Assembly: GCA_905236265.1 (NCBI GenBank)
Contig: CAJOOV010000087.1
Coordinates: 1-7,469, forward strand
DNA from: an uncultured Oscillospiraceae bacterium
GTDB taxonomy: Bacteria > Bacillota > Clostridia > Oscillospirales > Oscillospiraceae
Length of the DNA stretch: 7,469 nt
Direction of reading: 5' to 3'
Shown: in pieces, positions 7,186-7,469 of the stretch
How positions within the stretch are numbered: position 1 is the stretch's first letter
How the letters are laid out: every line of letters begins with the position of its first letter
Made by a program: the position numbers and the translations under genes
Notes under the pieces: generated by a model
What the model saw: the letters and a program-made list of their open reading frames with translations, nothing else
The model's database searches: none
What the model was told of the DNA's origin: nothing

Positions 7186-7469
7186 ATGAACAGACAAAGG
7201 ATCAGACATATTGCTCTGGCGCTGGCCTTTCTGCTGGTGCTGCTCGGGCTGCTCACTGCCGCCTCCCTTGCCTACCGTCCCCGTGACAACACGAAAAAGG
7301 GCGGCATGTACTACAACGAGGCCCACGGCTATCTTGCCTACCCTGGGGATGAATTTGACGTGTTCGCCTTCGGCTGCAGCAATTATTACAACGGCATCAA
7401 CCCCCTCTCCCTGTGGGAGCAGCACGGGATCACCTGCTATGATATGTGTACCGGCGGCCAGCGGGTCTA
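7186..7469 (+). CDS. Membrane-anchored SGNH/DltD-like protein, copy 2 (cut by window edge)
   Basis: The first 94 codons of a paralog of the gene before it. The start MNRQRIRH leads into a long hydrophobic segment (about residues 9-28), again a signal anchor. Shared landmarks in the same order are the RDN-x-K motif, GYLA, the GCS nucleophile block (here FAFGCSNYYNG), PL-x-x-WEQ-x-G, and a QR pair near the end of the visible part. Similarity is clear but identity is moderate, so this is an old duplication and not an assembly repeat. Copy 2 has additional cysteines (TCYDMC). Being last in view in the operon, it should act in the same pathway as copy 1, perhaps on another acceptor. The C-terminal Asp-His block lies beyond the window and cannot be checked. 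Confidence 0.82.
   Translation, partial: MNRQRIRHIALALAFLLVLLGLLTAASLAYRPRDNTKKGGMYYNEAHGYLAYPGDEFDVFAFGCSNYYNGINPLSLWEQHGITCYDMCTGGQRV

Noticed and set aside
6225..7256. Minus-strand open frame of 343 codons
   Set aside because: Spans the complement of two separate plus-strand paralogs, both supported by motifs and ribosome sites.

Overview
The window looks like a chromosomal piece of a GC-rich Clostridia member, probably of the Oscillospiraceae/Ruminococcaceae type. The reasons are strong Shine-Dalgarno sites, a large-type SRP RNA directly upstream of dnaX (a Firmicutes arrangement), and a dlt-like envelope operon in GC-rich coding sequence. The genus assignment is inference. No mobile element, tRNA, rRNA or CRISPR array is visible.

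Left part (minus strand, 1-1455). This holds the N-terminal 381 codons of dnaX (DNA polymerase III gamma/tau subunit), which runs off the left edge. Immediately upstream of it is a gene for the large bacterial SRP RNA (about 1168-1420), with a good sigma-A-type promoter at 1427-1455. Between 1456 and about 1590 I see no gene, only weak inverted repeats. A plus-strand promoter candidate lies at 1592-1620.

Right part (plus strand, 1650-7469). This is a compact operon of six genes, with the last cut by the window edge. In order they encode a DltA-like adenylation enzyme, a fold-type III PLP decarboxylase (DapDC/BtrK-like), a DltC-like carrier protein, a DltB-like MBOAT acyltransferase, and two tandem paralogous SGNH/DltD-like membrane-anchored proteins. 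Gaps run from a 4-bp overlap to 28 bp, so co-transcription is very likely.

How the genes may work together. The layout is that of teichoic-acid D-alanylation (dltABCD) with changes. A decarboxylase is inserted between the adenylation and carrier genes. DltX is absent, but the MBOAT itself ends in a hexapeptide of the DltX 'acyl-shuttle' pattern (x-x-Tyr-x-x-Phe). The DltA residue tied to D-Ala selection is Ser instead of Cys, the carrier has Pro-Ser-Leu where Asp-Ser-Leu is usual, and the terminal transferase is duplicated. My hypothesis is a pathway that loads a decarboxylated amino acid (for example GABA, beta-alanine or lysine) on the carrier. The MBOAT would pass it to its own C-terminal tyrosine outside the membrane, and the SGNH proteins would place it on an envelope or exported polymer. 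The substrate and acceptor cannot be read from the sequence.
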